From assembly GCF_918741285.1 (NCBI RefSeq), contig NZ_CAKKNC010000008.1:124001-188000 (forward strand): a stretch of DNA of 64,000 nt, read 5' to 3'. Within the stretch, counting starts at the first letter, position 1, and the number at the start of each line of letters is the position of its first letter. This DNA is from Sphingobium sp. CECT 9361 (lineage in GTDB: Bacteria; Pseudomonadota; Alphaproteobacteria; Sphingomonadales; Sphingomonadaceae). Below the pieces are notes generated by a model. That model ran no database searches and was not told the origin of the DNA. It saw only the letters and a list, made by a program, of their open reading frames with translations. This document shows positions 47,695 to 56,940 of this stretch, one piece after another. The translations under genes and the position numbers were made by a program.

Positions 47695-49675
47695 TGGCGT
47701 AAACGTTCAATTTCAGAACAATCGGGCACGATTGACAATCCGTGGCATAACAACAAGTCCTGTCACCGGAAATCCCGTCATCGGCTACACGGTTGATGAT
47801 GCTCCTTACGGTTCATCCACAGGGCAGAGTGGTCTTTTCGGCTCAGCACCAGATCTGGACCCAAGCGACTTGGAGCGGATCGAGGTCCTGCGCGGTCCGC
47901 AAGGTACACTCTATGGCGCGAGCAGCATCGGCGGTCTCGTAAAATACATCACCACCGATCCTGATCTAAAGGAAGTCAGAGGCACGGTGGCGGTCGGGAC
48001 AAATACAATTCGTGGTGCCGGTCAGGCGCTGGGATATAATGTCCGCGGAGCGATCAACCTCCCTCTCGGAGAAACTTTCGCAATTCGTGCCAGTGCGTTT
48101 ACGCGGCACGATCCTGGTTACATAGACAACGTCGTTTCCGGGGAAAAGAACGTCAATTCGGGTACGGCAACGGGCGGGCGACTGTCGGCCTTGTGGAAGC
48201 CTTCTGAAACCTTCTCGGTGAAGCTTGGCGCATTATATCAAAACCGGGATGTGTTCGGTTCATCGAACGTGGATCCGCGCCTCGGATTTGGCTCCGGCTT
48301 TTTGCAGGCTGACGAGATCGGTGCCGGGCATGGCAACGGGAAGCAGCAACAGTATAGCGCAGTTATCAACGCTGGCTTTGGCGGTGTGGATTTGACCTCT
48401 GTTACCGCTTATTCTCGCAGTACGAATTACGATTTGGTCGACAACACCGCTTCGGGTCTGACGGGTTTTCTGTTTCCTTTGGTGTATCCGCAGGCGAACG
48501 GCGAATTCGGCAACGTTCTACGTAAAGGTTATGGACTGAAGAAGTTCTCGCAGGAAATGCGACTGGCCGGTTCCGTCGGCGGAGCATTCGATTGGATCGT
48601 GGGCGGGTTCTACACACACGAGAAAATTGACTATACGCTGCACCCGAATGCGACCAACCCCAACACGGGAGCAGTCTATGGCATTCCTTTGATATGGGTG
48701 GATGATCTGACCTTTAAGGAATACGCCGTCTTCGGCAACATGACGGCGCGGCTTTCGGATATCTTCGATGTGCAGTTCGGCGCGAGATACAGCAAAAATC
48801 GCCAGATTCTGACGCATCGTGAGTGGATAACGTTCGCGCCGGACAGCGAATACGCCTACAGTATCGTAAGCCCACGATCCAAAGGAAACTCCTTTACCTT
48901 TCAGGTGACGCCTCGGCTTAAGCTTTCGGTCGATCACATGATCTATGCACGGCTGGCGACTGGCTATCGGCCAGGCGGCCCCAATGCCGTATGTGACCCC
49001 GGTGTCTTGCCCTGCCAGTTCGACCCGGACAAAGTGATCAACTATGAACTCGGTGCGAAAGGCGAACTGCTGGGGCAAGCGCTTTCCTACGACTTGTCGT
49101 TATACAATATCGACTGGAAAGATATTCAGATAACCCAGCGGATCGGTGCGTTCAGCTTCGGCACGAATGGTGGCAAGGCCCGAAGTCGTGGGGTCGAGAT
49201 TGCACTTGAATCACGGCCCGTGGATGGACTGACTCTCGCCGTTTGGGGAGCATATAATGACGCGATACTCAGAGAGAGCTTCGTCACATCGCTCCTCTAC
49301 ACCGCCAAGGGCGACAGGCTGCCCTTTTCTAGCCGGTATTCGGGACGCTTTTCCTTTAATTACGAAGCGCCACTGACGGGTGAGGCGACGGGGTCGATTG
49401 GAGCCTCAGTTGCTTATATCGGCAATCGCAAAGGGGAATTCGTCGATACCGAGCAGACGGCGCCGCTGCGGCAAACCTACCCGTCGTACATGGAGGTGGG
49501 CATGACGGCTGGCGTGAAGTGGGACGATTGGAAAGTTAATTTCTTTGTCCAGAATTTGACGAATAGGCGGGGCGTTGCCGGTGGCGGATATCTCAACCAG
49601 ACCTCGCAGAATCCGAACTGGTTCTACTACATCCAGCCTCGCACAGTCGGGCTTTCGATCGAGAAACAGTTCTGA
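47390..49675 (+). CDS. TonB-dependent outer-membrane receptor, copy 1
   Basis: The 761-residue receptor has a signal peptide (cleavage near YASAQQT, about 43), a TonB box DIIVTAQKREERLRDVP (about 60), a plug domain ending LERIEVLRGPQGTLYGASSI, and a C-terminal 22-strand-type barrel ending in SIEKQF. I start at the ATG at 47390, preceded by GGGGAG seven bases upstream; the in-frame ATG at 47258 has no such site. The substrate is unknown. Receptors of this group in sphingomonads are often near catabolic genes; the nearby PepSY protein would also fit a metal chelate. Confidence 0.93.
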   Translation: MNAYMRGKTATQTKSARLATIARTHTSGLCALGLALVPAYASAQQTAGQSARGALESGDIIVTAQKREERLRDVPVPVTAVSASTLTDQNQTRAQDFFSNVPGVNVQFQNNRARLTIRGITTSPVTGNPVIGYTVDDAPYGSSTGQSGLFGSAPDLDPSDLERIEVLRGPQGTLYGASSIGGLVKYITTDPDLKEVRGTVAVGTNTIRGAGQALGYNVRGAINLPLGETFAIRASAFTRHDPGYIDNVVSGEKNVNSGTATGGRLSALWKPSETFSVKLGALYQNRDVFGSSNVDPRLGFGSGFLQADEIGAGHGNGKQQQYSAVINAGFGGVDLTSVTAYSRSTNYDLVDNTASGLTGFLFPLVYPQANGEFGNVLRKGYGLKKFSQEMRLAGSVGGAFDWIVGGFYTHEKIDYTLHPNATNPNTGAVYGIPLIWVDDLTFKEYAVFGNMTARLSDIFDVQFGARYSKNRQILTHREWITFAPDSEYAYSIVSPRSKGNSFTFQVTPRLKLSVDHMIYARLATGYRPGGPNAVCDPGVLPCQFDPDKVINYELGAKGELLGQALSYDLSLYNIDWKDIQITQRIGAFSFGTNGGKARSRGVEIALESRPVDGLTLAVWGAYNDAILRESFVTSLLYTAKGDRLPFSSRYSGRFSFNYEAPLTGEATGSIGASVAYIGNRKGEFVDTEQTAPLRQTYPSYMEVGMTAGVKWDDWKVNFFVQNLTNRRGVAGGGYLNQTSQNPNWFYYIQPRTVGLSIEKQF

Positions 49676-49763
49676 TGCATACGGCGCCTGTCCGTTTCAT
49701 TCGATCGAGCGGGCTCTGTCCGCCTGGCGGCCTGCCGCCTCGTAGCAACATCCTGGAGGCAAT

Positions 49764-51176
49764 ATGCGAAAGATAAAATCAGGTGGACTGACTTTTGTGG
49801 CAGTCCTTCTGTGCCTAGGTGTTCCACAAGCCGTGCGCGCGGATCCGATCGACGACTATGTAAATGCTGAAATCACGCGCCAGAATGTGCCAGGGCTCTC
49901 GCTGGCAGTCATACGCAACGGCCAGCTCATGCGCGCTAACGGGTATGGGCTTGCCAATCTGGAGCACCATGTGCCGGTGCACCCGGACACGCTCTTCAAG
50001 ACTGGCGCTGTGGGAATGCAGTTCACCGCTGTTGCAGTGATGCAGCTTGTCGAGGACGGAAAGATCGGCCTTGATGATCCCATACGCAAATATTTTCCTG
50101 ATTCGCCAGTGAGTTGGGGGCCGATCACCATCAGAAATTTGCTCAATCACACCTCGGGCCTGCCGACTACGCCTAATGGGAACTTCCGCACGGAATATAC
50201 TGACGATGAACTACTCGGCATCATCTACAAGCTGGATCTGAATTTCGATGCCGGGTCTCGATGGAGGTTCAGCTATTGCAATTACATCGTCCTGGGCTTT
50301 CTAATCGAAAAAATTACCGGCGAATATTATGCCGATTTTGTCACTGAACGGCTCTTCAGGCCGCTAGGTATGCAAACCGCCCAACCGATTGATGATATGG
50401 CGATAATTCCCAATCGCGCTGCAGGCTACGACATCCGTGAAGGCAAGCCACGCAATGCGCAGTGGATATCAGTCACTGCCAATTCCACAGCTGATGGTTC
50501 GCTATATCTGTCAGCGCTCGATTATGCAGCCTGGGGTGCCGCTTTGCTTGGCCGAAAGGCTGTAAAGGCGGAGTCCTGGGCGGCAATTAGCCAGCCTGCC
50601 CGCCTCGCGAGCGGCCGCATCTATCCCTATGGATTTGGCTGGTTCCAGGGGCGGAGTGCCGATCAGGAGGTCTGGTGGCATTCAGGCAGTTGGCAAGGCT
50701 TTCAATCCTTCATCATCCACTATCTCCGCGACGATCTGACACTCGTCGCCGTCGCGAATAGCGAGGGTGGCGATCCCGCCAGGATAACGGGGCATGTTGC
50801 CGCCATGCTGGACCCGAAATATGCACAACTGCAAGGCGTTCCGATCAAGGATAGGGAGGCGGCCGTCACCGACGAGGTGAAAAGTCTGCTGCAGCAGATT
50901 GCTCAGGACCAGGTCTCTCCCGAGGACTTCGCCTATTTCGCAAAGCGCGATTTCACCGCAATGATGGGCCGGTATCGGAAGCAGCTTACCTCTTTGGGGC
51001 AGTTGCGCGAAGTCGCTCTGTTTGCGCGCCAAGATCTCGGGGACGACCGCGTATATCGATATCGCGCACGCTACGCGCAGGGCATGGTGGAATTGAGCGT
51101 GGGCTATGCCGCAAACGATAAGATCGGAGCTTTCGAAATTACGTCAATCAACGATTGGAACGCACCGGTCCAATGA
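49764..51176 (+). CDS. Class C beta-lactamase-like protein lacking the SxxK motif
   Basis: The 470-residue exported protein (signal peptide cleavage near AVRADPI, about 26) has the serine beta-lactamase/DD-peptidase fold of family S12. The expected SxxK at PDTLF-R-I-GSVTK is here PDTLFKTGAVGM, so the nucleophile Ser is Ala82 and the Lys is Met85. The other motifs persist: YCN (171-173, canonical YxN) and HSG (306-308, canonical KTG/HxG). It is therefore probably not a hydrolase of the usual kind; it may bind a ligand. It lies 88 bases after the TonB receptor. Confidence 0.88.
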   Translation: MRKIKSGGLTFVAVLLCLGVPQAVRADPIDDYVNAEITRQNVPGLSLAVIRNGQLMRANGYGLANLEHHVPVHPDTLFKTGAVGMQFTAVAVMQLVEDGKIGLDDPIRKYFPDSPVSWGPITIRNLLNHTSGLPTTPNGNFRTEYTDDELLGIIYKLDLNFDAGSRWRFSYCNYIVLGFLIEKITGEYYADFVTERLFRPLGMQTAQPIDDMAIIPNRAAGYDIREGKPRNAQWISVTANSTADGSLYLSALDYAAWGAALLGRKAVKAESWAAISQPARLASGRIYPYGFGWFQGRSADQEVWWHSGSWQGFQSFIIHYLRDDLTLVAVANSEGGDPARITGHVAAMLDPKYAQLQGVPIKDREAAVTDEVKSLLQQIAQDQVSPEDFAYFAKRDFTAMMGRYRKQLTSLGQLREVALFARQDLGDDRVYRYRARYAQGMVELSVGYAANDKIGAFEITSINDWNAPVQ

Positions 51177-51304
51177 TTGCAAAGCTGCGCATCGTTAATG
51201 GATCATATCCCCTGGGCAAAAATAGACATGAGTCTCTTATATCGATTATACGTCATATGTTTGACTTGCAAATAAGGGTTGTAGATGTTTTATTCGCAGA
51301 GGAG

Positions 51305-51513
51305 GTCCATCTCTAAAGGCGGATGGTCTGGTTTCTAGGGGCACTCTACGAACTCTTTAAACGAAGCACGGATGGTCCAGTCCCGAAAATAGACGGCCCC
51401 TGTGTTCGGTATGCCTGCATTGCTCTGCAACGCGCCACTGCCGTGTCGGAGCTAGACGATGGTCATGCGTAATTGGGAAGCGCTTGGAGCGCGGTGAGAG
51501 ACAAAGAGAGAGT
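51305..51513 (+). repeat. Leader related to that of copy A (about 41700-42011)
   Basis: Short blocks such as GGATGG(C/T)CTGGTT, AGGGGC, ACTGCCGTGTCGGAG/ATGCCGTGTCGAAG and the final GAGAGAGTATGAAGATGAAG are shared in order with the copy A leader, with gaps between. Both leaders precede a paralogous gene, so they were duplicated with it and have since diverged. Confidence 0.55.
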
Positions 51514-52275
51514 ATGAAGATGAAGATCGCGAAATTTGCTCTTCTGGGAGCGCTAAGCTTCGGTGTGTCGTCCATGTCTTTCGCCATGGACGAAACCAAA
51601 GCGCAGGCGCCCAATATTACCGGGGTGTGGGAAATTTTCCCCGATCCGCCGCCACCCAGACGGTCGCGGGTGCCCAATGGTGGGCCCAACCTCAGGGAGC
51701 CATATGCGACCCAGTGGAAGGCATTCCGAGCGGAGCGCGAAGCGAAACTTCAGGCGGGTACGCCCCTCGTGGACGCAAGCACATTGTGCCTTCCGGAAGG
51801 AATGCCTACGGTTATGTGGGCGATCTATCCGTTGCAAATTCTTCAGACGCCCGGGCAGGTCACCGTGCTGGCCGAATTTGTGACGCAGACGCGGCGCATC
51901 TTCCTCGACGTGCCAATGCTGGCCCCGGATGACAATGCGCCTTCCTATTACGGCTTTTCGGCCGGACGCTGGGAAGGCGATACGCTAGTGGTCACTACCA
52001 AGGGCGTACGTGAGGACGTTACCTTCTTCGACATCCCGCACAGCGACGAAATGACGATCACCGAGCGCATCAAGCTTACTGGACCCGACTTGCTTGAGGA
52101 CCAGATCACTATTGAAGATCCCAAAATGTTGCTAGAGCCATACAAGTTTAGCTTCGGGTATAAAAGAAGCGATGAATATAGAATCTCTGAATATTATTGT
52201 GAAGGAGTAGATCCTTTAACTAAAGTAAACAAAGATGGTACTATATCGATGAAAACAGCGGAAGATAATGAATAG
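51514..52275 (+). CDS. Exported protein of unknown function, copy B
   Basis: The 253-residue protein is a close paralogue of the product of 42012-42785, with the same signal peptide start (MKMKIAKFALL) and the motifs LCLPEGMPTVMWAIYPLQIL, AGRWEGDTLVVTTKG and DIPHSDEMTITERIKL. The last 135 bases are AT-rich: 43 of 135 are G or C by hand count, with codons such as aga, ata and tta. The encoded residues stay homologous to copy A. This points to a mosaic gene. Confidence 0.82.
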   Translation: MKMKIAKFALLGALSFGVSSMSFAMDETKAQAPNITGVWEIFPDPPPPRRSRVPNGGPNLREPYATQWKAFRAEREAKLQAGTPLVDASTLCLPEGMPTVMWAIYPLQILQTPGQVTVLAEFVTQTRRIFLDVPMLAPDDNAPSYYGFSAGRWEGDTLVVTTKGVREDVTFFDIPHSDEMTITERIKLTGPDLLEDQITIEDPKMLLEPYKFSFGYKRSDEYRISEYYCEGVDPLTKVNKDGTISMKTAEDNE

Positions 52276-52306
52276 TCGGCTTATCACTCTACATTAAGGG
52301 GCGATT

Positions 52307-53608
52307 ATGAGTAGTCCGACCGCCGTGCGGAAGGCCATGGTCAAGGTGCATCGTTATGTTGGCCTGACGCTTGCCTTGTTTCTCGTGATCATTGCTGGGA
52401 CCGGCTGCATCATCGCCTTTTATGATGAACTCGATAGGGTGGTGAACCCGCGCCTTCGCGTTGTGGAGCCGCGGGAGCGTCGCTGGACAGTGCCTGACTT
52501 GGTCGGCATTCGCGAGAAGATCGAAGCCGAAGATCCGCGGGTGCATGTGATGTACTTGAAATTCCCGCAACGCGCCGATGACTCCATGCTATTGCGCGTA
52601 AGGGGCTCCCTGGATCCCGTGACTGGCCAGTCCTATCAACTCCAATACAACGAGATATTCGCAAACCCTTACACGGGCCAAAGGCTTGGCGAGCGTTTTG
52701 TAGGGAAATTTTCGCTGGAACGTCAGGATCTGATCTCGCAAATCCGCTTCCTGCATTATGCCTTTGTGCTCCCTGAATCGGCTGGGGTGTTTTTCATTGG
52801 CATCTTGGGACTGATATTTGCCGTAGACAGTTGCGTCGGCATTTATCTTACTCTGCCTATGGGAGAGAAGCGAAAGGCTGCGAATGGAAAAGGCAAGAGT
52901 TTCTTCCATCGCTGGAAGCCTGCATGGCAGATCAAGCGCGGGGCAGCAACCAACCGCGTCATCTACGACATGCACCGTGCTTCGGGCTTATGGTTGTGGC
53001 CGCTGATTTTCATATTCGGGATAAGCGGATTTGCGCTCAATCAAGGCAGTACCTACTCTAGCGTTTTGAACAGCTTTACGGACTACTTGTCCTATCATGA
53101 AAAACCGCCCCAATTGCCTCTCGACCGGCCTTTGGTGAAGCCGCCAGTCGACTGGTATAAGGCGGCACAACTTGGGCAGAGCTACCTAGCCAAACAAGCG
53201 CATGCACAGGGGTTTGAGCTGGGAGCTCCAGCCGGTCTGATCTATAGTCGCGAGCACGGACTCTATACCTATCTGTCGCATACGTCTCTGGATCTTCGCG
53301 ATGGATACACGCCCACCGAAAATGAGTGGCCGTTAACCGCCGCCATGGTGGCAATCGATGGACGAGATGGACGTGTTGTGGGCATGCAACTTCCCACAGG
53401 GCAGCATGCCAGCAATACCATTACGAACTGGATGATCGCCCTTCATACGACGTCGGTGTTTGGTGTTGTGTGGCAAATAGCCGTGAGTGTTTTCGGTATG
53501 ATGGTCTGCACCATCACGATCACCGGTGTTCTCATATGGTGGCGCAAGCGCAAGGCGCGCAGTCCTCGCGTGCCTGCACGTGCACGCAACGTCGCTACCC
53601 CTGTCTAG
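52307..53608 (+). CDS. PepSY-associated membrane protein (PiuB-like)
   Basis: The 433-residue protein has a short N-terminal cytoplasmic segment and four to five hydrophobic helices (about 15-38, 155-180, 215-240 and 375-400), with PepSY-type periplasmic parts between. Histidines near helix ends (MVKVHRYVG, IRFLHYAFV, IYDMHRASG and MIALHTTSV) match the haem-ligating pattern of ferric-siderophore reductases such as PiuB and FoxB. This suggests reductive release of a metal from an imported chelate, working with the TonB receptors. The assignment to iron is inference. Confidence 0.82.
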   Translation: MSSPTAVRKAMVKVHRYVGLTLALFLVIIAGTGCIIAFYDELDRVVNPRLRVVEPRERRWTVPDLVGIREKIEAEDPRVHVMYLKFPQRADDSMLLRVRGSLDPVTGQSYQLQYNEIFANPYTGQRLGERFVGKFSLERQDLISQIRFLHYAFVLPESAGVFFIGILGLIFAVDSCVGIYLTLPMGEKRKAANGKGKSFFHRWKPAWQIKRGAATNRVIYDMHRASGLWLWPLIFIFGISGFALNQGSTYSSVLNSFTDYLSYHEKPPQLPLDRPLVKPPVDWYKAAQLGQSYLAKQAHAQGFELGAPAGLIYSREHGLYTYLSHTSLDLRDGYTPTENEWPLTAAMVAIDGRDGRVVGMQLPTGQHASNTITNWMIALHTTSVFGVVWQIAVSVFGMMVCTITITGVLIWWRKRKARSPRVPARARNVATPV

Positions 53609-53715
53609 TTGGAAGCGCCTGCTTCCAAGCCCCGATCGTCATCTGGCTGCCGGGCAATCGCACCGCTGGATTGAGGGGTAAGTGCATTTACAAACACCAA
53701 AATATGCTAAAATAG

Positions 53716-54216
53716 TGTCATTAATTCTCATATATGTGGTTATAGTGGAATATTACTGGTTGATGACACGCAATTAATGTGATTTATTCTCAATATTGGT
53801 GGTCGCACGCCTTCGGACAGCTAAAAAAATCCTGAAGCCGCACGATACGGCGCAACCGAAGCTGCCTCATCACCAAGCCGGCCAGGGGTGGTCATATTGG
53901 GGAGATACATCATGAACGCTTACATGCGGGGAAAGGCGGCTACGCAGACCAAGAGTGCACGGCTCGCCACCATTGCGCGCACGCACACCAGCGGATTGTG
54001 CGCGCTTGGACTGGCGCTTGTGCCAGCATATGCGTCCGCTCAGCAGACGGCAGGCCAGTCTGCCCGCGGTGCTTTAGAGAGCGGGGATATCATCGTTACC
54101 GCCCAGAAACGCGAAGAGCGTTTACGGGATGTACCAGTGCCCGTTACTGCTGTCAGTGCCAGCACCCTGACCGATCAAAACCAGACCAGAGCGCAGGACT
54201 TTTTCTCGAATGTTCC
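53716..54216 (+). repeat. 500-base near-identical repeat, copy 2
   Basis: Copy of 47195-47694. It includes the promoter region, ribosome site and N-terminal coding part of the second TonB receptor gene. After this point the two receptor genes diverge to paralogue-level similarity. Confidence 0.9.
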
Positions 54217-56206
54217 AGGCGTAAATCTCCAATTTCAGAACAATCGCGCGCAGTTGGCTATTCGCGGTATCACGACAAGTCCGGCCAGCGGCAACCCGGT
54301 TGTCGGTTTCACGATTGACGATGTTCCTTACGGCTCCTCCATCGGTCAAGGAGGTCTCTTTGGTGCGGCGCCTGATCTTGACCCTGCCGAACTGGAGCGG
54401 ATCGAGGTCCTGCGCGGCCCACAAGGCACACTCTACGGCGCCAGCAGCATCGGTGGTCTGGTAAAATACATCACCAAATCGCCTAATACCGATGGGATCA
54501 GCGGCTCCATCGGCGCAGGCGCCAACACGGTCTACAGCGGGGGGCACGAACTTGGCTATAACATCCACGGTGCCATCAACGTGCCCCTTGGCGACACATT
54601 TGCCGTTCGCGCGAGCGCGCTTACGCGGAAGGACCCCGGTTATATTAACAATGTCCTCACCGGAAAGAAAAACGTTAACTCGAGCAGAGTGACGAGCGGG
54701 CGTTTGTCGGCCTTGTGGAAGCCTTCCGAAACCTTCTCGGTAAAGCTCGGAGCGCTGTATCAGAATACCGATGTTTTCGGACGGAACACCGCAGATACCA
54801 GGCTTGGCTCGCCATATCTGCAGAACGATCAATTCGGGACCGGTCGCGGGAACTACAAAATACAGTTCTATGACGCAACGCTGACCGCCGATCTCGGAGG
54901 GATGACATTAACTTCGGTAAGCGGATATTCCGTTTCCGACAACTTCCATTATGCCGACTTCACGGCTTCGCCTATTACCCCCTTTGTGTATAACCTCGCG
55001 TTTCCCGCATACACAGATTTCGGGAATGTCTTTTACAACACCCATACGTCGAAAAAGCTGTCTCAAGAGCTCCGGCTCTCGGGCTCCGTTGGTCAAGCAA
55101 TCGACTGGATTGCAGGGGGATTTTATACGCATGAGCAGAACAATTATCGAAGCATTGGCACTGCGACGGATCCCACGAATGGCGATATCTATGGCGTTGT
55201 TGGAAGATGGCGAAACAATCTGACCTTTGAAGAATATGCAGCCTTTGGTAATATAACAGCGCGCGTTTCCGAGCAGTTCGACGTGCAATTTGGCGCGCGA
55301 TACAGCGAAAACCGCCAGAACATGAATCAGGTTTCGCGGATTCAGTTGGATCCCGCCACTTTTGGCATAGCCCCCGATCGGTATGTCAGCGGCAAGGCGA
55401 AGGGGCACTCCTTCACCTATCAGGTCACGCCTCGGTTCAAGCCGTCGCCCGATCATATGATCTATGGACGGCTAGCGACAGGCTATCGACCCGGCGGTCC
55501 TAATCCCAACTGTGATAATGGCACCGAGTTCGTTCCATGCCAGTTCCGCCCGGATAAGGTCGTCAACTATGAGCTTGGCGCAAAGGGGGATCTGCTTGGC
55601 CCTGCGCTCTCCTACGACGTGTCAATATATAGTATCGATTAGAAGGACCTTCAGCAGACCCAAGTTTCCAGCAGTGGAACGTTCACCTTCAATTCCAATG
55701 TCGGCAAAGCCAGAAGCCGCGGCGTAGAGTTTGCGCTGGAATCGAGACCCACCAGCGGACTGACCCTTGCACTCTGGGGCGCTTATAATGACGCGCAACT
55801 GCGTGATAGTTTTCCGGTGACGGCCGTCTATGCCGCCGCGGGCGACAGGCTACCCTTTTCAAGCCGTTATTCCGGTCGTTTTTCGGCGAGTTATGAGGCG
55901 CCCATCACGGACGATGTAACCGGATTGATCGGTGCCGCAGCCACCTATGTTGGAAACCGTGAGGGCGAATTTGTCCCAACGCAGGCCGAAGCCGCCCTCC
56001 GCGAGAAATACCCCTCTTACGTGCAGGTCAATTTAAACGCCTCTGTCATGACAGAGGGCTGGAAGCTGAATGTATATGTTCAGAACCTAACCAATAAAGC
56101 GGGGGTAACCGGGGGCGGGTATAATAACCAGACCAACTTTAACAGATACTGGCTTAACTATACCCAGCCTCGCACAGTTGGTCTTTCCATCGAAAAGACC
56201 TTCTGA
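53912..56206 (+). pseudogene. TonB-dependent receptor, copy 2, interrupted by one stop codon
   Basis: The frame reads as a complete receptor of 764 codons, from the signal peptide and TonB box DIIVTAQKREERLRDVP to the barrel end SIEKTF, except for TAG at 55640-55642. At this point copy 1 has Trp576 (NIDWKDIQ), so a single TGG-to-TAG change explains the break. Reading continues downstream in the same frame without further lesions. The product would be 576 residues, lacking the last barrel strands, and is very unlikely to fold. The mutation looks recent. A sequencing error is possible. Confidence 0.88.
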
Positions 56207-56286
56207 TTGGCTTGAGTGATACGACCAACTCACTGCGCGTCTAGTTCACACAGACCATATGAAAATATTTTTTGTAGATATTTGAG

Positions 56287-56318
56287 AGCCGGATGCGTCT
56301 ATTAAATCGCATCCGGCT
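56287..56318 (+). terminator. Hairpin after the second receptor
   Basis: AGCCGGATGCG and CGCATCCGGCT form a perfect eleven-base stem around a ten-base AT-rich loop, 80 bases after the receptor stop. There is no long T-run after it, so it may be a terminator or an mRNA end structure. Confidence 0.6.
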
Positions 56319-56870
56319 TAACAGTCTCCTGTCATCATACGGTGTAATGGGAAAGCCATTTTTCCCATTTTCGTAGTATGCTCAGGCTCTTACGCGGGCC
56401 AATATGCTGCTGATGGGAGGTGTCCAAACCCAAGGTGCAGTCAAACGATGGTTGAGGGTTCCGTTCTTAGTTACCCGCCGCAATCATGCGCGCGTCGGTC
56501 TACTTCCGCCTATACCGGAAGTACCAGACCTCAGAGACAAAATCGTAACATTGCATTGATATCAAAACGGAATTTCCGGAGAATCCCGTGGGGATTTTCA
56601 TCGTTGCAATCACCCGGTAATCACCATTTCCATCGCAACTGCGTGGTAGCGGGCCCTAGGCAGCCCTTCATCCTAGCGTTGCCGGAGACGCTTCACAAAA
56701 GCCCCATCGAAGGTAGCTCCGCTAGGCAGTCGCCGAGCCAAGCACCGCTTCGTCAATGGAGCGGAACACCGTATGGATCAACCCGTGTCGGCTTGCGAGA
56801 ATGGCCGAGTATGTCCTCAAATTGGCGGCGTTCGGAGAGGTTCATCGGCCGAGGCCGCACGAAGCCGCTT
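56319..56870. other. 552-base region without a supported gene
   Basis: I see no convincing gene. Several short frames exist without ribosome sites or family resemblance. It separates the lower-GC accessory region from the GC-rich methyltransferase operon and may be a junction. Confidence 0.45.
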
Positions 56871-56926
56871 TACCCGGGACATCGGGTAGAGTACCCGTTC
56901 TCGGGGGAGATCGGGCACGATACCCG
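56871..56926. promoter_or_regulatory. Operator-like array of TACCCG/CGGG repeats
   Basis: TACCCG occurs at 56871, 56892 and 56921. Complementary CGGG elements occur at 56883 (CGGGTA), 56902 and 56912. The first pair, TACCCG-N6-CGGGTA, is a perfect palindrome. The array ends 14 bases before the ATG of the HTH-protein gene, which suggests that protein represses its own operon. Confidence 0.7.
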
Positions 56927-56940
56927 ATTTAGGCCGTTTG

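Noticed and set aside
55640..55642. Amber codon read as pyrrolysine or by programmed readthrough
   Set aside because: Tryptophan is found at this place in the paralogue and one base change explains the stop; no recoding machinery is expected in this group.
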